Assembly (NCBI GenBank): GCA_026260175.1
Contig: JAKCWW010000009.1
Span: 124,001-188,000, forward strand
DNA length: 64,000 nucleotides
Origin: Reticulitermes lucifugus
Lineage: Eukaryota > Arthropoda > Insecta > Blattodea > Rhinotermitidae
Direction of reading: 5' to 3'
Numbering within the stretch: the stretch's first letter is position 1; the number at the start of each line of letters is the position of its first letter. The notes beneath the pieces are model-generated. The model did not search any database and had not been told where the DNA came from. It was given only the letters and a program-made list of their open reading frames with translations. Positions 1 through 11,400 of the stretch are shown here, piece after piece. A program made the translations under genes and the position numbers.

Positions 1-1479
1 AGCTCTAATGTTATAATTAAATTATCCAACAAACATAGTTGCATTACATTTCTGAGTTTTGTGAGTGTCGCTCACAAAGCCTAAACATTGCTAATAAACA
101 AACAGAAAATGCATAGCAAGCAGGTATTTCGGGCTTTCAATCGTCATTGTGAAAAGATGTACATAGTGTAGGCGTCCTAAAATCAGAGCGAACGCCTACC
201 AGTACAATTAAATGCCGCTTTAAATAACAAAAATTGCTTCTCCCCCTCTTTCGCCCTCTGTGGCTATATCATTTCGTGTAGGCACAACTCGCAGTTCATT
301 TTCATATTACCTCTGTTTTGGTGAAAATCGTGTTTACAGTGGGCGTAAGTATGTTGGTAACCCCTTGGCTAGATTCCATTATCCACCCGTCTACAGATGA
401 CCTCAACTTCCCATAACCCCATCCCTTAACAATGAAAAGGTAAGCACAACAACCCCAACTGTGTTCGGTTTTAAATTGCATTTACATCAGTTTCATAGTC
501 GCTATCCTATTTTACATCTACGTATATTTTTGCTGTAAATAATATAACTCTTTGTAATGTGTTAAATTAAATTTCGTATCACCAATTTTAACAGTCTCAT
601 TCACCGCTGCCACATACACTCAAAACACCTATACCTAATTAACTACAAACAAATTTCTCGTTACACTGTGTTATTTACAGAATAGTTTTAAATGTCACCA
701 TTTTTACGAATTTCAGCGCCTTAGTCTGCACGGAGTATGAAGTACGTTTACAAAGAGATAAATGCTATCCAGCTGTTCATGTTAACCCCCTATATTTGTA
801 ATGCTTGTTCAACATCGGTACCTCGAAAATTTATTGGTTAGCTTTGTTCTCCTTCCTAATCATCTGCCTTTTGTGAAATGTCATGTAACATACCGTTTCA
901 CTATGTAATATCACATGGTTGGAGTTAGTTCTGTTTCCTTTAGATCAACATTATCAGTGAGGATAAAAGAACGTATATTGCCTCCTAGGTGGCTTCAGAT
1001 GTAAATGATACATTGTTTTAAAGTAAATCACTTTTCAAAAATTACAGAAAAACCGTGAACAGTAATATCTTTCTACGAAAAAAAAATAATTTCCTTAATA
1101 TTTTGTTACAACATTACAGCTTTTCACATTTATTTGTACGTATATTTACAGAAGTAGTTTACAGTACTGATAAAAATATTATCTATTCGAAACACGCTGT
1201 TCTCTCAGTCTCCATGGAAACGTTACTTGTTTCAGGCACTCAAGAAGACAAAGCAGTGCTTGTAACTACTTGAAGGTGGTTTATTTACATAGAATGTGCA
1301 AACGTATTCAGTACAATGGTATGTAAGATTAGAGAACTCGTATGCCATAAGCCACTGAACAGACGTGTAAGTGAAACTGGCATAAAACGTGTATCTCAGA
1401 AACAGAATACGGCACTGGTTTTGATACACGTATCAGCTCTGTGAGAGATTTTTAACTATTGTGATTTTGTCATAAATAA
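1..1479. other. 3' flank of the cuticular gene; no gene seen
   Basis: AT-rich sequence downstream of the gene on its strand, with extra AATAAA signals near 1280 and 1130. Short open frames here have no recognisable motif. It may include the 3' UTR. Confidence 0.5.
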
Positions 1480-1485
1480 TTTATT
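1480..1485 (-). terminator. Candidate polyadenylation signal AATAAA
   Basis: AATAAA on the minus strand lies 20 nt beyond the stop codon of the cuticular gene. Two further AATAAA hexamers follow at 1280-1285 and 1129-1134. Without transcript data I cannot say which is used; the distal ones would give a more ordinary 3' UTR length. Confidence 0.35.
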
Positions 1486-1504
1486 ATTAAGCGTACATGG
1501 GTTT

Positions 1505-4500
1505 TCAGTCTTTCTTCGGGGGACCGAATGCAGACGGAGGAATCTCGTCAATTTGTAAAGATGGAACTAAAGGAGGTTTAAAACCATATTCAATACAAAG
1601 CGTCCTAAGATTATCAAAATGCTTAGTTTGTTGCTGGCCTCTTCCACTAGATTTCAGTGGGGGTGGCGTCAGGTACACAGGTTGTGGAAGGCGTGAAAAG
1701 TGGAACCGATGGGGTTTTATAGACACTGGCTCACCGTACCGTCCTCCATTGTACTGCAAAGCTTTCAAGATGACTGGCAAGGGCGTGTTACTGGGGAAGT
1801 TTTGAACTCGATTTCCATACAGCGCCAATTCGTGTTTGTGTGGTTTTCCGCTACGAAAGTAGAGAGGTGGCAGTTCTTTATACGGGACAGTAACAAGTTG
1901 AGGATAAGGCACTAGATGGGGTACAGGCACACCTATCGGATGAGGTACAGCATATGGGAGAGGAACAGGGTGTGGGACTGCAATTGGTTGAGGAAATGGG
2001 ACTGGTCGGTCAACGGGTACAAGTTTTGTGATCTCCACAGGGACCGCATGGGGCACTGGAATGGGTTTTTCAACTATCCTTGTGTGGTGTGCTGGAACAG
2101 GTTTCTCAACCGTTATCAGCTTAGTATGTTCTATGGTCACGGGCTTTTCCAGTTCCAGCACTTGGTGAGCAGTACCTAGTGGGATGACGGTCGTGGCGGG
2201 CAGTGCAGGAAGCTCGATATCCACAGGAAGAGCAATGACATCCTCTTTGAGTGTGTGTGTAGCTACGGGTGTTCCTACACGGCCTTCATGTTCAGTACGT
2301 ACCTGTTTTAGTGCTTTACCTATTTCGTTGTTAAATCTCACTTCTTCCTGTCTTCCTTCTTCTAATAACTGGTGATTATATTCTGATTGTAGTTGTTCTG
2401 AAAGTTTGCTGGGACTTGTATACGCGAGTTGGCTCATATTTGTTGACTGACCACCAACTTGCGTCCCTTGAGCGATTTTATGTGTGATGTGTAGGTTATG
2501 TTCTGGTAAGAAATTTTCATGGAGTCTATAACCAAACTGCAGTGCTGCTGTATTTACAGCTTGGTCGATCGGTTCACTAAGACGTATGGGTGTTAGAAAT
2601 TCTATTTGCTGATTAACTTCCACAGGTTCGTTGTAGTTTACCTGCTGACCAAATAGCTGGTACGTTAATTGCTGACTAATATCTGTGGGTGGCTGATTTT
2701 GTATTTTCTGAAAAATTTCAAAAGGTTGCTGATACGTTAGGTCCTTGTCAATTTGTGGAGAAACCTGATATTTTTTAACTTGAGGTTCTGTTTGTACCGG
2801 CAGTGCCACTTCAGGTAATAACTGACTGAAACTTTTGTGTATCCCGCCATTCAGTTGTCGATTATAAGCCGTTGTCTCCTGTCGATTCTCAATATCATTT
2901 AATCTTTGATAAGGCTGCAAGTTACCTTCAAATTGCTGGTTAAACCGATATTTTGCTTCCGTCTTCCCACCTTCTGTGACTTGTATTGTTTGCGACAGGC
3001 CAAGCTTTTGTTTCTGAGTGCCAAACGACGTTTCATACGGAGCTCCTTGCTGCACTGCACCGTATGACTGCTGCGGAGTAAGCTTCTGAGCTTCAAATAC
3101 TTGCGGGTTGTATTCGTATGGTACTTGCTCAACGGATCCAGTTGGAAGAGGAAGACCGTGTCCGATCTGGGGATACACCTTCAACCCAGTAAGTGGTTGA
3201 CCATAACCATATTCAATGAGATTTCCAGTAATTACCTGGTGCTGACCATTGTTATGTTCAATTTGTTTACCGCTTTCTACAACTTGCTGGGAATAAGATA
3301 TGGGTATTCCTGGTGTAGGGGCTTCAGAATTTGGTTTCTGATTTTCATCAGGTTTAAGGGTGAGGCTATGAAAGTCAAGTGAAACGGCTTTCTGAACCTC
3401 AACAACTGTTCTTGGTTGTTGTGCATCTTCTGCTTCTTCTTTCACTTGGGGTGGCTGTGGCGTGACAGTAGATGCAGAAGTTACAGCATAGAGCTCTGTT
3501 GGTTGTTCGTGCGATACAGTTCCCAGTGACACTGCAGCTTGTATCGGAGCCAGTACTTCAGAAGACGAAATCAGGGCTGCTGCAGCTGGTTGAGAATTCA
3601 AATTAAGAAAAATTGTATCCGGACTGACAACATATCCTGACGATATAGCATCAGAACTTGAATGTGATATTACTGCAGATGGAGGAGATGTTGAATGAGC
3701 ACTGCTGCCAGTGATTTGGCCAGAGTTTGCATTATTAATCGTAGTAAGGGAGGCTGAAGACTGAGAGCTTTCAATAGAATTAGATATAGATAATGAAGAT
3801 GACTTTGGCGAATGTGATACGTATTCGGATGTAGAACTTAAATTTTCACTTTTGATAATCTGCCCTACCTCGCCGTTGTTGGCTGTCGAAATGGACTGCT
3901 CTGGAACGTTTTCTTCCTTAACCGAAGACGAGTAAATCAAGGGTCCTTGTGACTGTGATGATGATAATGGCACAGGCGTTGCATACACTTCTGTAACTAA
4001 GGGCCTGTATATATTACTTTTTCCGGTCGCTTTAGAGCTAGCTGCTTGTGAATAAGCTGATATTGGTGAGTAATATATAAAGACTGGCGATGGATTTTGC
4101 TGCTCCTTTGAATTTTCTTGCCCACGAAGCTTAGTCTGTGAGGACAGTTCTTGTATATTAGAAATGTCATATGGATCTGATACTACGACAGGTGTTGCAG
4201 TTGACGAAATAAGTCGATCAGCATGAGCTGCTGGTTCTACGACAAATCCAGTTGAATTCGATAAGCTACCTTCAGGACCAGATAAAAATTGTGTGGCTGT
4301 AGTATCCTTCGTGTATGCAACCGAGAGAGGTTTTTGAGTTGCAGATACTTCAGAAAGGACATGGCTAGGATATCCATTATTTGTAATTGAACCTAAGTTT
4401 TGGGAATTACTCTCCAATTCAGTGGGATATGCAAGCGACACGACCTGGGGATTTGCCAAAAAATTTGTTGTCGATGGATTTACATTGATAACTTTATGCT

Positions 4501-5434
4501 TGCTGGTAACAATGGGACCTGATTTTATGTGTCCGGATCCAGAAAGTAAAATTGTTGAAGATGATTCTGGCGAATGTGATACGTAGACAGACGCAGGTGT
4601 TGTAGTAGGCAATATAACAATAGGTCTTGTACTTTCAATTGTTTCTTTATTCTCTTTTGTATAAATGTCAGCAACAATAATGGGTCTTAATGAAGAGTGA
4701 TGCGGTATTGGGAGTGAAGTAACTTCAATGTCTTCTTGTTTTCCTTTGTGTATTTCATTTTGATTGTGCTGTACATTACCAGTTGTTTGAATAAAATCTG
4801 AACCTATGTTTGGAATTCGGTCACCAAATTTCAGAGCGGAATTTTCGTTGTCTATGTAGGATATTACGTTCAGTTTTTTATCTTCTTTATGTCCAGATTT
4901 CTTTTCACTTTCCGTATTAAGTGACTCAGATGCTATTGGTAAAATTACGGGAGCCGTCGACCCAGAAACTTTAGTACCAGATAAGTCACCTCCAAATTCA
5001 ATTAGCTGGTAACTGAATGAACCGGTTTCTTTAGTGGCGGTCGGTTGATATTCTTGACCGGTTTCATAATTGGAAATCTCTTCAGGGCTGTCTGAAAAGT
5101 CGGAGGAAGTAGGAGAGCCAGAAACTGATACTCGTTGCGATGTTGAGTATAAGGGTTTAACGAACTTGTATTGCTCATTGTCTGAACCTCCATTTGATTC
5201 TACTCGGCTTTTTACGGCAGATGCATGAACTTGTTCTTCTGAGGGTCGTGATATCTGCTGATAAGATGAGGGTGCCTTTCTTCCGATTCCTCCAACGCTG
5301 TTAGTAGACAGCTCACCATTATCAGGTGTGATTTTGAGGATGTCGTAATTTTCTGAACTACCGTCGCCTGCACCTGTCGGTATTTTCAACTGCGAGTTTG
5401 ACACTGTGGACACTGTTGGCCTTGCCACTGATAC
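1505..5434 (-). CDS. Exon 4: low-complexity body and C-terminus of the cuticular protein
   Basis: An uninterrupted 1309-codon exon ending in TGA at 1505-1507. An acceptor (ATGTATGTTTCAG) lies directly above 5434; the methionines just upstream fall in the intron. The first half is rich in Ser, Thr, Val and Pro and contains a repeated YVSHSPxSSS motif (coded near 4557-4586 and 3795-3823). The middle is rich in Gln and Tyr. From 2137 down to 1856 lies a Pro-Val-His block with units such as EKPVPAHHT, VPVDRPVPFPQP and VPHPVPLPYAVP. The last 116 residues are less repetitive and include FDNLRTLCIEYGFKPPL, the kind of tail expected to be conserved among orthologues. Repeats of the PV type are common in insect cuticular and other extracellular matrix proteins. 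An open frame of nearly 4 kb in AT-rich DNA is decisive for coding. Confidence 0.93.
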   Translation of the reverse strand, partial: VSVARPTVSTVSNSQLKIPTGAGDGSSENYDILKITPDNGELSTNSVGGIGRKAPSSYQQISRPSEEQVHASAVKSRVESNGGSDNEQYKFVKPLYSTSQRVSVSGSPTSSDFSDSPEEISNYETGQEYQPTATKETGSFSYQLIEFGGDLSGTKVSGSTAPVILPIASESLNTESEKKSGHKEDKKLNVISYIDNENSALKFGDRIPNIGSDFIQTTGNVQHNQNEIHKGKQEDIEVTSLPIPHHSSLRPIIVADIYTKENKETIESTRPIVILPTTTPASVYVSHSPESSSTILLSGSGHIKSGPIVTSKHKVINVNPSTTNFLANPQVVSLAYPTELESNSQNLGSITNNGYPSHVLSEVSATQKPLSVAYTKDTTATQFLSGPEGSLSNSTGFVVEPAAHADRLISSTATPVVVSDPYDISNIQELSSQTKLRGQENSKEQQNPSPVFIYYSPISAYSQAASSKATGKSNIYRPLVTEVYATPVPLSSSQSQGPLIYSSSVKEENVPEQSISTANNGEVGQIIKSENLSSTSEYVSHSPKSSSLSISNSIESSQSSASLTTINNANSGQITGSSAHSTSPPSAVISHSSSDAISSGYVVSPDTIFLNLNSQPAAAALISSSEVLAPIQAAVSLGTVSHEQPTELYAVTSASTVTPQPPQVKEEAEDAQQPRTVVEVQKAVSLDFHSLTLKPDENQKPNSEAPTPGIPISYSQQVVESGKQIEHNNGQHQVITGNLIEYGYGQPLTGLKVYPQIGHGLPLPTGSVEQVPYEYNPQVFEAQKLTPQQSYGAVQQGAPYETSFGTQKQKLGLSQTIQVTEGGKTEAKYRFNQQFEGNLQPYQRLNDIENRQETTAYNRQLNGGIHKSFSQLLPEVALPVQTEPQVKKYQVSPQIDKDLTYQQPFEIFQKIQNQPPTDISQQLTYQLFGQQVNYNEPVEVNQQIEFLTPIRLSEPIDQAVNTAALQFGYRLHENFLPEHNLHITHKIAQGTQVGGQSTNMSQLAYTSPSKLSEQLQSEYNHQLLEEGRQEEVRFNNEIGKALKQVRTEHEGRVGTPVATHTLKEDVIALPVDIELPALPATTVIPLGTAHQVLELEKPVTIEHTKLITVEKPVPAHHTRIVEKPIPVPHAVPVEITKLVPVDRPVPFPQPIAVPHPVPLPYAVPHPIGVPVPHLVPYPQLVTVPYKELPPLYFRSGKPHKHELALYGNRVQNFPSNTPLPVILKALQYNGGRYGEPVSIKPHRFHFSRLPQPVYLTPPPLKSSGRGQQQTKHFDNLRTLCIEYGFKPPLVPSLQIDEIPPSAFGPPKKD

Positions 5435-8400
5435 CTGAAACATACATTGCATATACGCTCATAAAACTGTCGTCTGCAAAATATTATGCATCAAATGCCA
5501 TAAAGTAGTGTCTTTTCAGCTGGTCAAGCAGGTCGTAACTCTAGGGTCTCCCAAGGTTCAGGATAATATTTAAAAGTTCCTGCTAATACAGTCTATTCTG
5601 ATTGAGTTGAAGCTAGCCTAAACACTGTTTCTTTAAATTTTATTTTAATATTACCCTCATATTTGCGCCTGGATCTCTGAAATTGTCGCTTCTCTTCACA
5701 TTGTCGGATGAAATATTTTATGCGTTTTAAAGCTCCCTCATATGTATTACATGTCCCATTAGTCTCATCCACTTCTCATTGACAGATTTTATTATGGTGG
5801 TGAATTAAAAGTGGATGTTGTTGGAGAGACATATAGTACACGTGGATAAATGATACATTTGTATAAAAATTTATCAATGAAACATGTAGGAAAGAGGTCA
5901 CTTGTGTGAGACGTGTGTTTTAAGTAGGAGTCTAACATTTAGATATGCCTTAAAGAAAAGTGTGTTATTGTGGCAACTGAATTGAAGTTGGGGCCAGTGG
6001 TGGCCTCTTTAAACATCGTAATGAATTTTAAATTTTATAAAAACGGGAAGTTTTTCTATTCAACTTCAGAACTGATTATCTTCTTTGCTAATACTGTTGC
6101 TTGTAAGGGATTAAATTCACTTACGCAGCTTATGTGATTATAAATAGAGCATCAGTACACTTAATATTCTATATTACCAAAGAATTTGTTTCTTTTGATT
6201 TGGCCAAAGCAGCGACTGCCTTTTCTCCAAGAGCGAAATGTGTCTTGGTAGATCCCGTCTTGGTGGCGCTGGTGTATGACACCAGTGGATGATATCCCCA
6301 GTCGTCTACAAAGTATCGAACACTCTGGCCACTTCCATCAGGCAGGTTCACATAATATACACCAAGTGCGTATATTCCATCTCGAGTTTCCAGGTGACCT
6401 TGTCGTCCGCCTTTTCCGTCTCGCACATCGTATCCAAACTCATACTTTGGCGGATTCTGAACAAAAAAAAGCAATGTATATTTCAAATTATTTATACATT
6501 TGTGCTGGGTATTAAACAATTTAAATTCCTATGTGTAATCTAAATACATTCGTCTATGCCCATGCCAAACGCTAGATATAAAACATAAATAACACATGTT
6601 AGCAATCCACATTCACTTATTACATTTAATTTGCCTTGCACTGCTGGCTGCCGGGATATCGTAGTACTTACAACGAATCGCTACGGACTGGAATGTTCGG
6701 GGTTCGAACCCCGGTTGTAGAGATATTTTCCGCACCGTCCACACTTGCACTTAGGCCCACCCAGCCTCCTGTATGATGGGTACCGGTTCTCTTTCCCCGG
6801 GTGTAAAGCGGCCGGAACGTGGCTTTGACCACTCACCCCAATCTAGCGCCGAGGTTAAGGAAAGGGTAGAGCTATGCCTTCAACCCACTTCTGTGTCTTC
6901 ATGGCATGTTATAGTGTGAACTTTATCTTTTCACCTTATTTTTTTATTCGTCAAAAAATGTCCTCCCTCTCTCCAGATTGTAGCTTTTTCTGTAGTCAAA
7001 TGACAGATTTTTGTACTTTTAATACTTCCGTAGAATTCAGATCATAGTCACTAAATACGAATATTTTCAATCTTCACAAACCAATAGTTGTCGTCTTACC
7101 TAGACTCTTACATTCCTTTATGTATATTTTCTGGCTAAATGTAAATTATTCCAGTAAGAGAGAATACTGAACATCTTTAACACATGTTTCAAATAATAAT
7201 AATAACAATAATAATAATAATAATAACGCGTTCCACGGTTCGAACCCCGGTTGGGGCCAGATTTTCCGGACCCATCCAGACTGGCCCCGACGCCCACTCA
7301 GCCTCCTGTATCATGGGTACCGGGGCTCTTTCCCGAGAGTAAAACGGCCGGTGTGTGGAGCTGACTACCCATCCTCGTCTAGCACCGGGATCGAGTATGG
7401 GCACAGCTATACCTCTGCCTTCCCTGTTGCCTGCTTGGCATCTAACGGCACAGCTATTGCCTAATTCACTGTTTACCTTTCTTTGATAATTTTCTTTTGT
7501 AGGTCATCTTTTATGCTGCCAGTAAATCTTATAAAATGTTGAAAGATTGACATAATGAATTGGAAAAGATGTAGAAGGAAGTAATACTAGCCTAATTCAC
7601 GGCTTTGTCAAGGATTTGCATGAAACGACTGACGAAATTCGCAGAAATATTGATGTAGTTATTTATCAAGGCCAAGATTCGAACCAGACACCTACCGAAT
7701 ACAAAAAGGAAACGTTAGAATTTCAACGAACTTCCTGGATTGAGCTTCACTAGAAGTCAAAATTGTGGTTGTTTTCCTGCTTTAACTGTTGAAAGCAAAT
7801 GTAATCAGTCGGTGACCTTACGTGTGTGATAATGCCATGTTTGTGGCGCAGTCCCTCGGAAGACATTTAAGCACTTTAATGTAGACAACATTACTTTGAA
7901 AGCTCTTAATGTAATGAAGACCATTTGCTGTGTAACACATTACTCACGCTAATAATGTTAAAAACAGCTTTGTTCCGAATAAGAGCAGCTTAGATTCAAC
8001 TGTAAACGTGCAATTTGTGTAACTTCATAATCTAAACTACGAGTCGTAACGATAAAATTATGAATTTCCATTATTCCGTGAACGTCATGAAATTTCTTGA
8101 CTGGCTAACTGTCTTCTCGGGAATGTCTCGTAGGCTGTCTTCTTATTCTTATGAGATTTGTGTGGTATTTTTCTCTTAATTTTGAATGCGTGTAAGAGTA
8201 ATAATAGTAGGTAAAAATATGTAGTACTGGAGAAAATATGAAATGGAAAGTGGGCTTTGTGTTCCGTTAGAACTCCTCCTCTTATTAGTTTCTTGTTATT
8301 TTCGTATTTTCCTGCGTTGTTGAATTACGTGTTCGATGAAAGCAACATTATATGCCTAGGGATGATTTATTTTAAAACGTTAGTGTACTTTAAGTAGCGC

Positions 8401-11400
8401 TTTCCAAGGTGGCAGGCGCGGCTTCCCCAGTGGGGCCGTGAAGATTTTAGGGGGCAGAAAGTGGGTCCAATAGCAACATTTCTGAATCAGTTGAACTACT
8501 AAGAGGCAACTTTAAATTACAAGTGTAAAACTATACCGTGTACACAGCATGTACATAATTAAAATTTAGTACTGGAAATTACTAAAATATACTTTTAGAT
8601 GCGGGATATGATATTCTCGCAGCTGTAGAATTCATATCTTCTGAGATATTATGCCATGTCCACTTGTAAATATTTACCGACTTTTCGAAAGAGCATAATC
8701 CCTTCTGTTTCTTCTTCTTCAGAATAAAGCAGTCTAAGGTTAGCTTCTTGCAAACTTTGGAAAATATTTACAACTGAACACGGCGTTGATATATCCGTCA
8801 AATTCATACTTGAATTTAGTTGATAATTTGTGGGCTTCATATTTTTATCACGTCTTGCGAGTTTCAGAATAAAGAAGTCTGAAAGTCGCTGACGTAGAGA
8901 GTTTAATTTCTTCTCAGAGAGTAAAATTAATTTTTTTCTGGTGTAGGATGAAACTGAAGATTGTTAATTAACAATTACTTTAAAATAACTATATTGTAAA
9001 TTACCCTAAATTAATCGACATTTGGTAATATGTGTTTATTTTTAAACCCATTAAGAGTTCTGCTTTCTTTTCTTGAATTTTCGCTAAGTCAAGATGGACA
9101 TCTTAATAAGAGGCAATTAATTGACCGGTACAACTATCTTAAGTTGGGTGGCTGTGAAGAATATTGTAGGGTTCATAGTGACGTACAAAACGCAGTAAAA
9201 TGTATCTCTACGTTCTATAAATATCTCTTCGGCATAGGTTTCGTTGAAAGTGCAGCTTTTGTTCGTGCATAATGCGTTTAGCCTATGTAGGATTTTAACC
9301 TGTCATGTTCATTGTGCATTACGTACATTATACGCTGTTTGCCATCTACGTACATTCATCCTTCGAAATGTCATTAATTATATTGGGATTACTTGTGACT
9401 GATTGGAGAAGACTAAGTGGAATGAATATCAGCAAGGTAGAAGAATAAGGCCTCATCCTGTCACGGTGTTATTTATTAAGACGTAGATTTTGGGTTTTGA
9501 CGACGCGTAGTGATGTCATATTTTATCATTTGAAATATTTATTTTGCCGCTCATTTCACCCCCTTTGAACTCTGCCACCCAGGGCGGCCGCACAACTCCC
9601 TCCTCACTAACTACACCCCTGCACATATGGACGCCGTTGTGATTGACAGAGATCTCCCATCAGCACATGGATGAAACTGATCAAGGCGCCTCACATGAAC
9701 CAAGACCTTTTACGTCGCTGAGTTTTACTACTCGAGAAGCGGTTGTACGTATTTCAATGTCATTTGATGCGTAGCTTCATGGAACAGAGTCTTTGAGAAA
9801 TTGAGATCTTCGCTTTTCTGAGTTGTTACGCAGCGTATATTCCTAGTTTTTACCGACGTTTCGGGAAGCCTATCCGTCCCACCTTCAAGGGTCAAGAAGT
9901 ACAAGAACTTCTTGGACTTTCCTACGTTTCGGGACAGCGTACCTTTAAAGGTGAAGCAGTCCAAGCACTTCTTGGACTGTTTGACCCTTGAAGATGGGAC
10001 CTATAGGCTGTACCGAAACGTCGGTATACTACGAACATATGCTGTGTAACAACCCATAAGAGCGAACATCTCAACGACATCACGCAGAAGCCTGAAATCT
10101 TACATCTTTGAGGAGCTAATGGTGGTTGAGCTAGTCGCGCAAAACCGTCTTGTATGAAAATATTTATTGGCTTGGTCTCAACAATATGCCATGGGAACCT
10201 GTTAAAGGAACTAGAGTCCATTCCGTATCCTGTAATACGCATTTTGATATTTCTGAGTGTTAGTGCACTTAAGCCCACAATGTAGTGTCTCCTTTCATAC
10301 CGTCCAACTAAAATTTTGTTTGCATTTTATTCTGCTTCCTCTAATCGGGGAATCGAGAAATGAAACTTTAAGTGCGGTCAACGTTCCTATTGGTTTAGGA
10401 AAGAGAAAACGCAGTGGTAAAATATTGGTGCTTCTAAAATGGAAAGTTTTTAATGTGAGCCTTGAACTTGAAATGGGAAAGTTAATCACGTCACGAAACC
10501 GGATTCATCAAGGTCGCGGTTCTTCCTTCGCAAAGCCCCCGAGGCGCTTCACGAAAGCTCGTCATTAAATCAGAAGCAACAGTACTTACTCAGCTTTTAT
10601 GCGTCCTACATTGAATGTTGTTTCTAGAGCAACGATGCTCCTTGTATAGTATGCTCAGTTTGCGAGAGTGACTTTAATATTAAAATATAAAAAGACGTTA
10701 CTAGCCTCCAACCATTTTAAACATCCTTTGATACTCTTTCTTTCTTGATACTAGCGGACGAACTTTGTTGACCCCTCCCGGCAAAATCTTAATAATTTTC
10801 GATCTATTGTTGGGCTCTGTGACCCGTCATGGCACACAGGTCCTTGCGCATAAGTTCGTTTGCTACAGCAGACTACAGAAAGCAGTTGACATCAACCAAT
10901 CTTAAAGCGCAACTGAACCAGGAACATTGAGAGCAAAGATTCCTTAGCTTGAATGAGGAAGAAGCTGCAAAGACTCTCTTCAGCCGTGCATCATTTTAAT
11001 TACGTCCCTCACTTCGCTTTTGTCAGAGAAAAGCTTTAACCATTTGAAGGCCAAATTTAAAGTAAAATAATTAAAATCTACGCTCATGACTTTACCTTAA
11101 ACTTTGACGTCACCATTCAGTGGGCAAACCGAAAAATGCTGTGCAAGAAAATAATTACTTTCCTTCTGATAGTCGTATGAAACGCCTAGGAGCTCTATGT
11201 GGGTAAAATGTGGAACTTTGTAGTGTATGAGATACACAGGGTGATTACTATGCTTGTAGTCTTTGAAGGAATGAAATTTCTTTTAAAACACCGATGTGTA
11301 AAATTACAAACTACTAACATATACCAGCCTTGTTGTTAGGAGTGGCCTTTGTTATGAACTCGCACTTTGGATCAAGAAAGAAATAAAATGTAATAAAGAT

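Noticed and set aside
5002-5193. Minus-strand 63-aa open frame and the other short frames inside 1505-5452
   Set aside because: Alternative-frame shadows of the long cuticular exon.
5435-5452. Methionines at 5452 and 5443 as the start of the long exon
   Set aside because: They fall upstream of a good acceptor (TTTCAG), the frame would lack a signal peptide, and exon 3 joins in phase at 5434.
8400-9630. Possible 1.2-kb DNA transposon between GC-rich segments at 8.4 and 9.6 kb
   Set aside because: The two GC-rich ends do not form convincing inverted repeats and no transposase motif lies between; the segment at 9.55-9.63 kb may be an element end but cannot be bounded.
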